The notes below the pieces were generated by a model. That model did no database searches, was not told where the DNA came from, and saw only the letters and a program-made list of their open reading frames with translations. A program made the position numbers and the translations under genes. This document shows positions 17,466-26,226 of a DNA stretch of 64,000 nt, piece after piece. This stretch comes from Flavobacteriales bacterium (GTDB taxonomy: Bacteria > Bacteroidota > Bacteroidia > Flavobacteriales_F > PHOS-HE28): the NCBI GenBank assembly GCA_016788635.1, contig JAEUSU010000004.1:163018-227017 (forward strand). The letters run 5' to 3'. Positions within the stretch are counted from its first letter, which is position 1. Every line of letters starts with the position of its first letter.

Positions 17466-17495
17466 GAAGCCCCGCCCAGCCAAGGGCGGGGCTTC
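17466..17495. terminator. bidirectional terminator after TPR gene
   Basis: A 12-bp perfect stem (GAAGCCCCGCCC and its complement) with loop AGCCAA, followed on the plus strand by TTCATTCTTCTTTG. It serves the TPR gene and probably the convergent small gene. Confidence 0.85.
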
Positions 17496-17496
17496 T

Positions 17497-17754
17497 TCAT
17501 TCTTCTTTGTCCGAGGCCATTCCTGTTCTTCCGCGAGGCCTCCTGAACTCCTCGATGAGTTGTTGACGGCGCTCCAGGGACAACCGGTCCATGTGCGGCA
17601 TGTCCGCGTGCGCGGGTCCTTCGGTCAAAAGGCCGGGCAGCAGCAGTTGCGCAGCGTGTGCGGCATCTATGGTGGGCAGTTCGCTGGGGCTTTTGGCCTG
17701 CTCGGCGGGCTGCTCGCTGGGGTCGTCAGCGCGAATATGAATATGATCTGACAT
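17497..17754 (-). CDS. small hypothetical protein (85 aa)
   Basis: The frame begins MSDHIHIRADD and has a Glu/Gln/Pro/Ala-rich first half and a charged helical tail (LSLERRQQLIEEFRRPRGRTG). There is no signal peptide, membrane segment or recognisable domain. It ends exactly at the shared terminator, which supports it being real. A weak -7-like TACTTGCG lies upstream on the minus strand. It could still be a chance frame. Confidence 0.45.
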   Translation of the reverse strand: MSDHIHIRADDPSEQPAEQAKSPSELPTIDAAHAAQLLLPGLLTEGPAHADMPHMDRLSLERRQQLIEEFRRPRGRTGMASDKEE

Positions 17755-17866
17755 GGCACCTGGTCAAGGTGCGCGCAAGTAGCGCATTCAAGCCTTCACC
17801 TCCAATAGAACATTGGTTATAGTGCCCGCAGGAACGCTGACCGGTCCAGGGGGCGCATGAAAGCAA

Positions 17867-17893
17867 GAAAGCCCCTCATTCCGAGGAGCTTTC
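17867..17893 (-). terminator. terminator of tRNA-Lys
   Basis: On the minus strand GAAAGCTCCTC and GAGGGGCTTTC form a hairpin (one G-T pair) with a five-base loop, followed by TTGCTTTC, starting a few bases after the tRNA 3' end. Confidence 0.7.
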
Positions 17894-17896
17894 CAG

Positions 17897-17969
17897 TGAT
17901 CCCGCCGGGGCTCGAACCCGGGACCCCAACATTAAAAGTGTTGTGCTCTACCAGCTGAGCTACAGGATC
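17897..17969 (-). tRNA. tRNA-Lys (anticodon TTT)
   Basis: A 73-nt cloverleaf: acceptor GATCCTG pairs with CGGGATC (one T-G pair), the D-arm is AGCTCAGCTGGTAGAGC, and the anticodon stem CAACA/TGTTG encloses loop CTTTTAA with anticodon TTT at 17936-17934. The T-arm contains GGGTTCGAGCCCC. The discriminator is A and no CCA is encoded. It has its own promoter and terminator and is the only tRNA I found. Confidence 0.96.
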
Positions 17970-18012
17970 CGCCACCGCCTGTTGGTTGACCCGCGAGACG
18001 GTTTTGAGGCCG

Positions 18013-18020
18013 CAAAAGTA
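18013..18020 (-). promoter_or_regulatory. -7 promoter element for tRNA-Lys
   Basis: TACTTTTG on the minus strand matches TAnnTTTG exactly, 43 bp upstream of the mature tRNA 5' end, giving a precursor leader of about 35-40 nt. Confidence 0.7.
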
Positions 18021-18046
18021 ACGTTCCATTCAAATGCACCAACACC

Positions 18047-19249
18047 CTATGAACGGTTCTCCTTTTTATCGATGATCGGGTGCCGTTCGAAGGGGCGGCT
18101 GCGGTCGAAGAGATAGCGGTAGGTGGCCAGGGTGCGGTAGTTCACCGCCTCCAGGTTCCGGCATACCTTGATCATCTTCGGATTGAAATCGCCGACCCAG
18201 GTGAGGATGGTGTCCTTGTAATGACCCGGCTTCACGATCATCTGTTCGCCATACACGATCAGGGCTCCCTCAATGCCCTTGCCCTGCCAATCCTTGGCCA
18301 CGCCGAACACAATGCCGGTGACGTTCTTCACCGCACCGCGCCATTTATGCCATACGAACTTCAGCTTGCCCCACCAGTTGAGGTTCCCGTTCACGAAGCG
18401 AAAGATCTCGTTGAGCTCGGGCAGGCTGATGTACACGGCGATGGGCCGGTCCTTGTGGCGGATAAAGATGAGCAGCCGGCGGTCCATCACGGGCGCCATG
18501 GCCTTCACGATCTTCAGCGCCGTGGCGGGCTCCATGGGTTTGTGGTTCACATGGTCCACCCAGGCGTCGTTGTAGACCGTGCAGAAGTCGGTGGCGATCT
18601 GCTGCAACGTTCGACCGCGTCCGTCATGCATCCGGATGTCCGGATCATTCACCAATTGCTGGTACTTGCGGTGGAAAATGGGCTGTACGACCGTTTCGGC
18701 CGAACGCTTGAAGAAAAGCTGGTTGAAGTAGATCTGGAATCCGTACGCCTCGAACAGGTCCTTGTAGTAGGGCGGGTTGTAGTTCGCGCCGTAGATGGGC
18801 GCGTCCTTGAAATTCTCGATGAGCAGCCCCCAGTACATGTTGCGGTCGCCCAGGTTCACGGGTCCGTCCATGGCCTCCATGCCTTTGTCCTTGAGCCAGT
18901 CGCGCGCGGTGTCGAACAGCAGTTGGGCCGCCTTCGGGTCGTTGCGGCACTCGAAAAAACCGATGCCTCCCGTGGGCTGGCGCTCGGTCCATGCGGTCTT
19001 GTGGTTGATGAAGGCGGCAATGCGCCCCATGGGCTGCTCCAGGGCATCGTACAGCACCCACCGGATGCAATTGTCCACGCCACCGGGGCCCTTGCCTTTG
19101 CGCAGCAACTTGTTCCGTTCCGGATCGAAGACCTTCTCGATGTCCTGCCGGAGATGGGGGATCCAGTTCGCGTCGTTCCGGTAGATCTGCCAGGGCAATT
19201 CCATCCAATCGCGGAGCGTCCGCTTGTCCTCAACGACCTTCAATTCCAT
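18047..19249 (-). CDS. GNAT-fold conserved Bacteroidota protein (400 aa)
   Basis: The 400-residue cytoplasmic protein starts MELKVVEDKRTLRDWMELPWQIYRNDANWIPHLRQD and contains GIGFFECRNDPKAAQLLFDTARDWLKDKG followed by GPVNLGDRNMYWGLLIENF. This is the layout of a widespread Bacteroidota family annotated as GNAT-like or hypothetical. The second half (GIVFGVAKDWQGKGIEGALIVYGEQ) resembles an acyl-CoA-binding loop. A transferase role is likely, but its acyl donor and target are unknown. It is divergent from aroK with a 55-bp gap, and a -7-like GACCTTCG lies 6 bp before the ATG. Confidence 0.75.
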   Translation of the reverse strand: MELKVVEDKRTLRDWMELPWQIYRNDANWIPHLRQDIEKVFDPERNKLLRKGKGPGGVDNCIRWVLYDALEQPMGRIAAFINHKTAWTERQPTGGIGFFECRNDPKAAQLLFDTARDWLKDKGMEAMDGPVNLGDRNMYWGLLIENFKDAPIYGANYNPPYYKDLFEAYGFQIYFNQLFFKRSAETVVQPIFHRKYQQLVNDPDIRMHDGRGRTLQQIATDFCTVYNDAWVDHVNHKPMEPATALKIVKAMAPVMDRRLLIFIRHKDRPIAVYISLPELNEIFRFVNGNLNWWGKLKFVWHKWRGAVKNVTGIVFGVAKDWQGKGIEGALIVYGEQMIVKPGHYKDTILTWVGDFNPKMIKVCRNLEAVNYRTLATYRYLFDRSRPFERHPIIDKKENRS

Positions 19250-19304
19250 CGCGGGCGAAGGTCGGCATCTTCACCCTTCCCATTGAACGATCTTCGCACC
19301 GGTC

Positions 19305-19826
19305 ATGCACATCTACCTGGTGGGCCCGATGGGCTCGGGAAAATCGCGCGTGGGCCGGGCCTTGGCGGAGCGGTCCGGGTGGCCATTTCATGACCTGGAC
19401 CGCACCGTGGAGGCCATCACCGGTCCGTTGATCCCCTTCTTTCGCACCCATGGCGAAGAGGCCTTTCGCGAACGGGAGCACGAGGTCCTGTTGGCGATCT
19501 CGCGCCTGGCGGGGCCACTGGTGGTGGCCACCGGAGGTGGTACCGTGCTGCGCAAGGAAAATCGCGACCTGATGCGCGCTGCCGGAAGACGTGTGTGGCT
19601 TGACGTGCCACTGCCCGTGCTGGCGCAACGCATGCAGCGTGCCGGCCGCGACCGCCCTTTGCTGCACGGCCTGGATGACGCGGGTATCGAGGAGAAACTG
19701 GGCGAATTGTACGCGATGCGCCTGCCTCTCTACCAGGAGTCTGAATTTCGGGTGGATGCCAACGCGTTGCCGGAGGTGGTGGCGGAGCGGATCCTCGGAG
19801 CTTTGTCCTCCGATCAGGACAAGTGA
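19305..19826 (+). CDS. aroK: shikimate kinase
   Basis: The 173-residue kinase phosphorylates shikimate in aromatic amino-acid synthesis. Walker A is GPMGSGKS at residues 7-14; DLDRTVE carries the substrate-binding Asp near residue 33; FREREHEVL and VVATGGGTVL hold the shikimate-contacting Arg and Gly-rich loop; DRPLL forms the lid. Length is normal. Its 3' end overlaps the convergent phosphoribosyltransferase gene by 13 bp. Confidence 0.94.
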   Translation: MHIYLVGPMGSGKSRVGRALAERSGWPFHDLDRTVEAITGPLIPFFRTHGEEAFREREHEVLLAISRLAGPLVVATGGGTVLRKENRDLMRAAGRRVWLDVPLPVLAQRMQRAGRDRPLLHGLDDAGIEEKLGELYAMRLPLYQESEFRVDANALPEVVAERILGALSSDQDK

Positions 19827-20314
19827 ACCGCGTCCTTCCGGCCGAGCTCCACGGAAATGTGCTCCTGCAGGGTGGTGCTCAACGTGAGCCCCACGATATC
19901 CGCACGAATGGGGAAGGCCCGATGCTGGCGGTCCACCAGGACCACGGTGGTCATCCGCTTGATCGGTGCTTTCACCAGGTGGGCCGCGGCATGCATCAGG
20001 GTGCGGCCGCTCATCAGCACATCATCCACCAGCACCACCACGCGGTCCTTCAAGAGACCCAGGTCCGCATTGAGCTGCACCGGTTGGTCCAGTCCGGCAT
20101 TCTTGTCCAACTCCAACTTCAACACGTCCACCTTCAGGTCGGAGATCTTGCGCAGCATCGTGGCCAGGCGCTCGGCTACCTCCGTGCCCCGCGGAGCAAT
20201 ACCCACCAGCACCACAGCGCCTTCCTCGTGCAATTCCTCGTGCAGTTGGTGGGCGATGCGTTGCAGTTTGGCCTGCACGCGGTCATGGTCCAGGATCAGG
20301 GTGCGTTCGCTCAT
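19814..20314 (-). CDS. phosphoribosyltransferase, PyrR-like
   Basis: The 166-residue protein is a type I phosphoribosyltransferase with the PRPP loop VVVLVDDVLMSGRT at about 92-105 and an upstream VLVGIAPRGTEVAERL. Length and the start MSERTLILDHDRVQAKLQRIAHQLHEE resemble PyrR, the bifunctional uracil phosphoribosyltransferase and pyrimidine-operon regulator. No pyrimidine genes are nearby, so regulation by attenuation cannot be argued here. The start ATG is at 20314; upstream frame lies in the SGNH gene region. It is the last gene of a minus-strand run. Confidence 0.85.
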   Translation of the reverse strand: MSERTLILDHDRVQAKLQRIAHQLHEELHEEGAVVLVGIAPRGTEVAERLATMLRKISDLKVDVLKLELDKNAGLDQPVQLNADLGLLKDRVVVLVDDVLMSGRTLMHAAAHLVKAPIKRMTTVVLVDRQHRAFPIRADIVGLTLSTTLQEHISVELGRKDAVHLS

Positions 20315-20354
20315 GGCTGTGGGACCAAGGTAAGAGGAGCGCTTGACTGCGGGT

Positions 20355-21620
20355 TCATGGGACCATGATGCGTCCGGTCCATCGTTCACCATGCGCCGTG
20401 ACGAGGGACCAAAGCAGCACACCGTGCATACCGGCAGGAAGCATGTATGACCGAGCCTCAGGCCCGGTGACCGTGTGTTCAGACAGGGTCTGGCCCAACA
20501 GGTCGTGCACGCGCAACCGGCTGCCGGAGGGAGCCTTGTCCACTTGCAGCATGGGTGTCCGGCCAAGCTCCACCACCCGTACCAAGGGCGAGGCATTTTC
20601 CGCTTCGCTCGAAGCAATGGAGGTGAAGGGATCGACGAGCAGGGTGAGCGTATCGCCGCGGCCGCACGCATCCCAGGTGATGAGCGTGACCGTGTGAGGA
20701 CCACTGGTACCGTAGGTGTGCACGGGATCGGTATCCGTGCTGGTGCCTCCGTCGCCAAAGTCCCAGGCTTGTGTGGCGGCGCCCACCGTGTTGTTCGCGA
20801 AGAGGACCTGCCCGCCTCCGAGGCTGGTCCAGTTCGCATCGGCCACCGGGTGGTTCACCCCGATGTTCCAGATGGGCAGGCTGTCCAACACGATGGCACT
20901 GGCCAGTGACCTGATCGCATCACCTTCTGCTGGTGAAAGCGCACCAGGCTGAAAACCAGCCGCTGTGCAGCTGCGGCGGAAAATGGTGCTCGCGAGCGTG
21001 GTGGCGGCCACATAGGTGCCGTACCCATTGGGGTGTGAGGGGTCCGCATAGAGGTTGACCGTGGGGTATTGGTCCCGATGTGCACGCCACACCATACCCG
21101 CAGGCGCGCACCACGAAGCGTTGTCATCCGCCATCTGCACGTAGCTCTCGCGCAATCGCAGCTGCATGCCTTCATAAGTGCAAAGGGGCGGAAAGGATGC
21201 ACAGTTGGAAAGGTCGCCATTCTCATATCCCCAGGTCATCAGGAAGACCACCTCGGCGCAGGGTGAGACCGCCCTGATCTGCTGCACGAGTTGCGCGGCA
21301 AAGGGGAAGACCTGTGCGTTCACCTGCGATGGGGGAAACGAGGGCAGCTGACTTTGTTCCTGCAGCACCACGAAGTCCCATGGGCCGGCGGCAATGGCGG
21401 CTTGTGTGGCGGCATGGGTGCTGTGTCCTTGTAAGGTCATGCCCGCAGGGGCCACCATGCTCGTCTGCACCGGTTCACCCATGGAAACGGCCAGCTGGCC
21501 GAACATGCCCGGCAGGTCGTTCATGTAGGTGAGGCTGTTGCCAATGAACAGCACGCGCGTGCCTTGCGCCTGAAGGCAGGCCGAAAGAACCATGAGGACG
21601 GACAGGAGCGGAGCACGCAT
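20355..21620 (-). CDS. secreted SGNH/GDSL hydrolase with PKD domain and T9SS tail
   Basis: The 421-residue protein has a signal peptide (MRAPLLSVLMVLSACLQAQG), an SGNH hydrolase domain with nucleophile Ser29 in FIGNSLTY and the catalytic pair Asp193/His196 in DPSHPNG. A PKD domain follows (WDFGDGGTSTDTDPVHTYGTSGPHTVTL), then a C-terminal T9SS sorting domain ending in GERWTGRIMVP. Family members deacylate carbohydrates or lipids; the target is unknown. It is exported to the cell surface or medium by the type IX system (inference). Its promoter element abuts the start. Confidence 0.88.
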   Translation of the reverse strand: MRAPLLSVLMVLSACLQAQGTRVLFIGNSLTYMNDLPGMFGQLAVSMGEPVQTSMVAPAGMTLQGHSTHAATQAAIAAGPWDFVVLQEQSQLPSFPPSQVNAQVFPFAAQLVQQIRAVSPCAEVVFLMTWGYENGDLSNCASFPPLCTYEGMQLRLRESYVQMADDNASWCAPAGMVWRAHRDQYPTVNLYADPSHPNGYGTYVAATTLASTIFRRSCTAAGFQPGALSPAEGDAIRSLASAIVLDSLPIWNIGVNHPVADANWTSLGGGQVLFANNTVGAATQAWDFGDGGTSTDTDPVHTYGTSGPHTVTLITWDACGRGDTLTLLVDPFTSIASSEAENASPLVRVVELGRTPMLQVDKAPSGSRLRVHDLLGQTLSEHTVTGPEARSYMLPAGMHGVLLWSLVTAHGERWTGRIMVP

Positions 21621-21624
21621 GGTG

Positions 21625-21632
21625 CGAAGCTA
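21625..21632 (-). promoter_or_regulatory. -7 promoter element for SGNH hydrolase gene
   Basis: TAGCTTCG on the minus strand (TAnnTTCG) ends 4 bp before the ATG at 21620, implying a leaderless or near-leaderless transcript. Confidence 0.5.
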
Positions 21633-21662
21633 GATGGCGCTGCGCAAAGGACCGACACGCGC

Positions 21663-22061
21663 TTAGCGTGGAAGGCGAAGGATCACAGACTTGCCATGGT
21701 GCACACTGTCGCGATGACAGGCGCCGGTGTAGCGGATGATGCGCTCCATGAGATCACGGGTGGGGTCGTCCAGCCGCCGGAACCGCACACATGATCGGCC
21801 ATGGTCGAATGTGCGCAGGTCCTTTCGGAAGGCATCCAGCAGGTCGAACGGGATCACGTAAAGCGCCATGAAGTGCTTCTGGCTCGCCAGTGCCCACAAG
21901 GGCGTTTGTTCCAGCTTGTAGGTGGGGATCCCGTAGTGAAGGTCTTCCGAAACACCATTCCAGATCCCGCGGATCATGGCGCGCATCTCCAACAGCGCCT
22001 CGCGCCGTTCGGCGGTGAGCGCTTCCAGGTAGTCCTGGACGGAGGTGGCTTGGATCACCAT
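21663..22061 (-). CDS. DUF1801 (YdhG-like) protein
   Basis: The 132-residue protein matches the DUF1801 fold: VQDYLEALTAERREALLEMRAMI, ED LHYGIPTYKL, PLWALASQKHFMALYVIPFDLLDAFRKDL and a closing helix. In Bacillus the family member Fra/YdhG acts as an iron chaperone, but most members are uncharacterised. I used the ATG at 22061; the open frame further upstream begins with TTG and adds poorly conserved residues. Two other proteins in this window (near 45 and 48 kb) carry the same domain as fusions. Confidence 0.82.
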   Translation of the reverse strand: MVIQATSVQDYLEALTAERREALLEMRAMIRGIWNGVSEDLHYGIPTYKLEQTPLWALASQKHFMALYVIPFDLLDAFRKDLRTFDHGRSCVRFRRLDDPTRDLMERIIRYTGACHRDSVHHGKSVILRLPR

Positions 22062-22197
22062 GGTCAAGTGGTCACGGAAAGGGGGCTGAAGATGGGACAA
22101 GATCGGTTACCGGTCAACCCGACCACATCCTGGGCGATCCCAATTCACATACCGGACCATGCCTTGCCTGGTGAATGGGCTGCGAGGATGGTTCACC

Positions 22198-22788
22198 CTA
22201 CCTCACCGCATGCAACCAAAGCTCACGCCCTGCGCGGGGAGGTATGGAGTTGTGGCAGGGCTCCAGCGAAACCACGCCGAAGTGCGTTCTAAAGATCGGT
22301 TCGTAGTCCGCCTTGAAGCCGCCGAAGGGTGGATGATCGGTGTTGAGCGTGTCATTGAAGAGCACGCCCACGAGCTTGCCACCGGGCTTCAGCAACTTCT
22401 TCATGTGCATGGCGTAGCGGCCGCGCAGTGCGGGGTCCAGCGCACAGAAAAAGGTCTGCTCCAGGATGCGGTCGTACTGTCCTTCATGTGCGAAGAAGTC
22501 GCCCACGATCAAATGTTCCTTCGGAAAGTCAGGGCAGCGCTGGAGCAGGTCCTTGAAAGGTGCGTCGGTGAGGTCGATGACGAACACGTTGCGGAAGCCC
22601 TGCCGGTGCGCATACTCGGCCTCCCAGGCACGCCCACCGCCGGGGATCAGGATGCGCAGCTCCTTGTCGGTGAGTTGGTCCAGGTATTCCTTCAGCGGGG
22701 TGGAAGGACCGCCGATGTCCCAGCCGGTCTCACCAGTTTGGTAACGGTCTTCCCAGTAGGTACGGTCGAGATGCGGTACGTCGTTCAT
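22198..22788 (-). CDS. TPMT-family class I methyltransferase
   Basis: The 196-residue protein starts MNDVPHLDRTYWEDRYQTGETGWDIGGPSTPLKEYL, the hallmark WxxRY...TGWD...P pattern of the thiopurine S-methyltransferase superfamily. SAM motif I is LRILIPGGGRAWEAEYAHRQGF, followed by VIDLTDAPF and EQTFFCALDPALRGRYAMHM. Such enzymes methylate thiols, selenium, tellurium or other small molecules; the substrate is unknown. The ATG at 22788 is preferred over the upstream open frame because the family motif begins directly after it. Confidence 0.9.
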   Translation of the reverse strand: MNDVPHLDRTYWEDRYQTGETGWDIGGPSTPLKEYLDQLTDKELRILIPGGGRAWEAEYAHRQGFRNVFVIDLTDAPFKDLLQRCPDFPKEHLIVGDFFAHEGQYDRILEQTFFCALDPALRGRYAMHMKKLLKPGGKLVGVLFNDTLNTDHPPFGGFKADYEPIFRTHFGVVSLEPCHNSIPPRAGRELWLHAVR

Positions 22789-22878
22789 GTGGGCAGGAGG
22801 AAAGGTTTCACCCGTGAATGAACGGGGATGAACGGTGACGGATAAGGCATGGTTCATTCGCACTGATCGCAAGGTGGG

Positions 22879-23270
22879 TTAGCGTTGGTGCTCACGGAGC
22901 CAAACGTGCCGCCATTCCAATCGTGGTCGTTTGAAGTTGATGATCAAGCCAAGCTCAAATCCTGTGATCCGTAAGTAGTTCAGCATTCTTCCGATCTCCG
23001 GGTCCCCATGCGCTCGATGGTCTTGGTATCCACTATGATCGACCGCTGAACGATCAAGTCTGGCACGTACAGACCAACTTGCACGGAACGATAGCAGATC
23101 GGGAAGTTCGGCTGCTGCTCAAACTCAATACCCTGCGCTCGCATTACAACGCAAAGCGCGTTCTCATAAGGCTTCTCATGGAATCCATGACCGAGCGTGT
23201 TCATTACACGCATGGCGCGACCAATAATGGGCCGAGTGGTCTCCTGGTCGTCCGCGTTCAGATCGCTCAT
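22879..23270 (-). pseudogene. GxxExxY-type protein, frameshifted
   Basis: The first frame (96 residues, to 22980) contains IIGRAMRVMNTLGHGFHEKPYENAL, the GxxExxY signature, and YVPDLIVQRSIIVDTKTIERM. It then runs out of family sequence. Inserting one base at the GGGG run near 23005-23010 restores the expected end: DPEIGRMLNYLRITGFELG, LGLIINFKRPRLEW and a stop at 22879. So one base is missing, either a real inactivating deletion or a homopolymer sequencing error. The family is predicted PD-(D/E)XK-like, often found near repeats; its function is unknown. Confidence 0.85.
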
Positions 23271-23429
23271 GATGCACTCTTCAAGTCAAGTTCACTTCCA
23301 CGAATATTGAGCCATTTGTAAATTGAGAACATTGTTCAAACCTCAGCATCTGGGATCGTTCCACCGAGTTGCTGGGCGGGCTATTCCCGTGTATCCACGT
23401 CCATTTCCGGTCGTTCTTCTCCTCCGAGC

Positions 23430-24863
23430 TCAACGCTTGATCAGCCGCACCACGTTCTCCACGTGGTAGGTGTGCGGGAACATGTCCACCGGCTGCACGT
23501 GGTCGATGCGGTAACGTTCGTTGAGGATGGCCAGGTCGCGGGCCTGCGTGGCGGGGTTGCAGCTCACGTACACGATGCGCTCGGGCGCCAGCTCCAGTAG
23601 GTGGCGCGTCACGGGTTCGTCCATGCCGGCGCGCGGCGGGTCGGTCACCACCACATCGGGCCTGCCGTGCTGTGCCACGAAGGATGCATCCATCACCTTC
23701 TTCATATCGCCGCTGGTGAAGCTCACGTTGGTGATGTCGTTCAGGTCGGCGTTCACGCGGGCGTCGGCCACGCTCTCAGGCACGAGTTCCACACCGGCCA
23801 CATGCTTCGCCACAGCCGCCAGGTACAGCGTGATGCTTCCCGCGCCACAATAGAGGTCGTACACGTTCTCCGCGCCTGTGAGGCCCGCCAGATCGCGCGT
23901 GAGGCGGTACATGGCGATGGTCTGCTGCGGGTTGGTCTGAAAGAAGGTCTTCGGACCAATGCGGAACGTCAACGGTCTGCCGCCCGGGCCATCGGGCAGT
24001 TCCTCCACGATGTGGTCACGGCCGTGGTGCACGTGAATATCCAGGTCGTAGATGGTGTCGTTCCGCTTCGGATTCACCGTCCACAACACGCTGGTGAGCT
24101 TTGGAAAGGCCTCAACGATGGCATCCAGCAACCGGGCACGAGCCTCTTCATCCTCATGCCCCACGGCCAGCAGCACCATGCACTCGCCGGTGGTGGTGGT
24201 GCGGATCAGCAATGTGCGCAGGAATCCCTGGTGCTCCCGTACATCATAAAAGCTGAGCCCATGCTGCCGGGCATGCGCGCGGACGAAGTTGCGGATGCTA
24301 TTACTGGGTTCGGGTTGCAGATGGCACTCACCGATGTCCAGCACCCGGTCGAAGCGCTGCGGAATGTGGAAGCCCAGCGCGTTGCGGTCCGTGTGTTCAC
24401 CCTGCATGTTGATCTCATCCGTCGTGAACCAGCGCTTGTTGCTGAAGGTGAACTCCAGCTTGTTGCGGTAGTGCGTGGTGGTGGGCGAGGGCAGGATGGG
24501 CGTCACTGGCGGCAATTCCAGTCCACCCAGCCGCTCCAGGTTGTCGATCACCTGTTGCTGCTTGTACTCCAGTTGCTTGGGGTAGGAGAGGTCCTGCCAC
24601 TTGCAGCCACCGCACACCCCGAAGTGCTTGCAGAACGGCGCGATCCGGTCCGGTGAGGGAGACACGATGCGCGTGGCGATCGCCTCCATGAAATTGCTCT
24701 TTTTCTTCGTCACACGTGCATCCACCACATCGCCCGGCACGGCACCGGTCACGAAGACTACCATCCCATCCCGCTTGGCGATGGCCTTGCCTTGTGCACC
24801 CGCTCCGGTGATGGCGAGTTCCTCGATGATGACAGGTTCAACAGGCTTGCTGCGGCGGGGCAT
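23430..24863 (-). CDS. rlmD: 23S rRNA (uracil-C5)-methyltransferase RlmD
   Basis: The 477-residue enzyme methylates a uracil of 23S rRNA. An N-terminal TRAM domain ([34 protein letters not shown]) precedes the Fe-S cysteines in [14 protein letters not shown]. The Rossmann domain has [30 protein letters not shown] and the catalytic cysteine in [14 protein letters not shown] chose the ATG at 24863; a TATCTTCG promoter element lies 6 bp upstream, and the longer open frame would run through it and into rocD's leader. Divergent from rocD. Confidence 0.95.
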   Translation of the reverse strand: MPRRSKPVEPVIIEELAITGAGAQGKAIAKRDGMVVFVTGAVPGDVVDARVTKKKSNFMEAIATRIVSPSPDRIAPFCKHFGVCGGCKWQDLSYPKQLEYKQQQVIDNLERLGGLELPPVTPILPSPTTTHYRNKLEFTFSNKRWFTTDEINMQGEHTDRNALGFHIPQRFDRVLDIGECHLQPEPSNSIRNFVRAHARQHGLSFYDVREHQGFLRTLLIRTTTTGECMVLLAVGHEDEEARARLLDAIVEAFPKLTSVLWTVNPKRNDTIYDLDIHVHHGRDHIVEELPDGPGGRPLTFRIGPKTFFQTNPQQTIAMYRLTRDLAGLTGAENVYDLYCGAGSITLYLAAVAKHVAGVELVPESVADARVNADLNDITNVSFTSGDMKKVMDASFVAQHGRPDVVVTDPPRAGMDEPVTRHLLELAPERIVYVSCNPATQARDLAILNERYRIDHVQPVDMFPHTYHVENVVRLIKR

Positions 24864-24869
24864 GGGCGG

Positions 24870-24877
24870 CGAAGATA
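24870..24877 (-). promoter_or_regulatory. -7 promoter element for rlmD
   Basis: TATCTTCG on the minus strand, 6 bp before the rlmD ATG, and only 4 bp from the plus-strand rocD element. Confidence 0.55.
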
Positions 24878-24881
24878 CCCG

Positions 24882-24889
24882 TACTTTTG
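24882..24889 (+). promoter_or_regulatory. -7 promoter element for rocD
   Basis: TACTTTTG matches TAnnTTTG exactly, 33 bp upstream of the rocD ATG. Confidence 0.65.
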
Positions 24890-24922
24890 CCAGCCCTTCA
24901 CAGAACCCGCGCCCGGCAAGCC

Positions 24923-26224
24923 ATGCAGCACTCCATCGTCTCCCACACACGCACCCAGCAAGCCATCGCCCTTGAGGACAAGTACGGCGCGCACAACTAC
25001 CACCCGTTGCCCGTGGTGCTGGACCGAGGCCAAGGCGTGTACGTGTGGGACGTGGAGGGCAAGCGCTATTATGACTTCCTCAGCGCCTACAGCGCGGTGA
25101 ACCAGGGCCACTGCCATCCGCGTTTGGTGAAGGCCATGCAGGAGCAGGCCGCCGAGATCACCCTCACCTCACGCGCCTTCTACAACAGCAAGCTGGGCAG
25201 CTACGCGGAATACGTGTGTAGGACCTTCGGCTACGAGAAGATGCTGCCCATGAACACGGGCGCCGAGGCCGTGGAGACCGCGATCAAGATGGCGCGGCGC
25301 TGGGGCTACAAGAAGAAGGGCATTGCCAGGGACCAGGCGAAGATCATCGTGTGCGAAGGCAACTTCCACGGCCGCACCATCACCATCATCAGTGCCAGCA
25401 CCGACCCCGACAGCAACACCGATTTCGGGCCCTACACCCCGGGCTTCGTCACCATTCCCTACAACGACATCCCCGCGCTGGAGAAAGCACTGGAGGACCC
25501 CACCGTGTGTGCCTTCCTGGTGGAGCCCATCCAGGGCGAGGCTGGCGTGTTCGTACCGGATGAGGACTACCTCGGCACGGCCATCAAACTGTGCAAAGCG
25601 AAGAACGTGCTCTTCATGGCCGACGAGGTACAGACCGGAATCGCACGCACCGGCAAGCTGCTCGCCAGCTGCCACAGCCACGGGTGCGACTGCACCTCAG
25701 GCACCTGCCGCAACGGTGAGTATTCGCACAAGCCTGATGTGGTGATCTTGGGCAAGGCGGTGAGCGGCGGTATGTATCCCGTTAGCCTCGTGCTGGCCAA
25801 TGATGCGGTGATGGAGGTCTTCACCCCCGGAAGTCATGGCAGCACCTTCGGTGGCAACCCCATGGCGGCAAGGCTGGCCATGGAGGCGCTGGAGATCGTG
25901 AAGGATGAGAAGCTCGCGGAGAACGCCGAACGCCTCGGCCGGCTCTTCCGCGCGGAAATGCAGAAGCTGGTGGAGGAGTTCCCCTATGTGAAGCTGGTGC
26001 GCGGCAAGGGACTGCTGAATGCCGTGATCATCGAGCCGCGCAAGGCTGCCGACGGTTCCCCCAAGACTGCTTGGGAACTCTGTCTGTTGCTGCGTGACAA
26101 TGGCCTGCTGGCCAAGCCCACGCACGGCGACATCATCCGATTCGCACCGCCGCTTGTGATTACCGAGGAGCAGTTGATGGAGTGCTGCCGCATCATCGCA
26201 TTGAGCGTGCGGCAGTTCGCCTAG
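24923..26224 (+). CDS. rocD: ornithine aminotransferase
   Basis: The 433-residue PLP enzyme interconverts ornithine and glutamate semialdehyde. Class III aminotransferase features are present: [54 protein letters not shown], the PLP lysine in [10 protein letters not shown] and [11 protein letters not shown]. Between ARTGKLLA and KPDVVIL there is a short Cys/His-rich insertion, [13 protein letters not shown] at residues 250-262, absent from textbook RocD sequences. I chose the ATG at 24923 over one 36 bp upstream that nearly overlaps the promoter. It converges on the beta-lactamase-fold gene with 2 bp between stops. Confidence 0.94.
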   Translation: MQHSIVSHTRTQQAIALEDKYGAHNYHPLPVVLDRGQGVYVWDVEGKRYYDFLSAYSAVNQGHCHPRLVKAMQEQAAEITLTSRAFYNSKLGSYAEYVCRTFGYEKMLPMNTGAEAVETAIKMARRWGYKKKGIARDQAKIIVCEGNFHGRTITIISASTDPDSNTDFGPYTPGFVTIPYNDIPALEKALEDPTVCAFLVEPIQGEAGVFVPDEDYLGTAIKLCKAKNVLFMADEVQTGIARTGKLLASCHSHGCDCTSGTCRNGEYSHKPDVVILGKAVSGGMYPVSLVLANDAVMEVFTPGSHGSTFGGNPMAARLAMEALEIVKDEKLAENAERLGRLFRAEMQKLVEEFPYVKLVRGKGLLNAVIIEPRKAADGSPKTAWELCLLLRDNGLLAKPTHGDIIRFAPPLVITEEQLMECCRIIALSVRQFA

Positions 26225-26226
26225 GG

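Noticed and set aside
17817-18029. 70-codon frame across the tRNA-Lys locus
   Set aside because: Overlaps the tRNA, its promoter and its terminator; no protein similarity.
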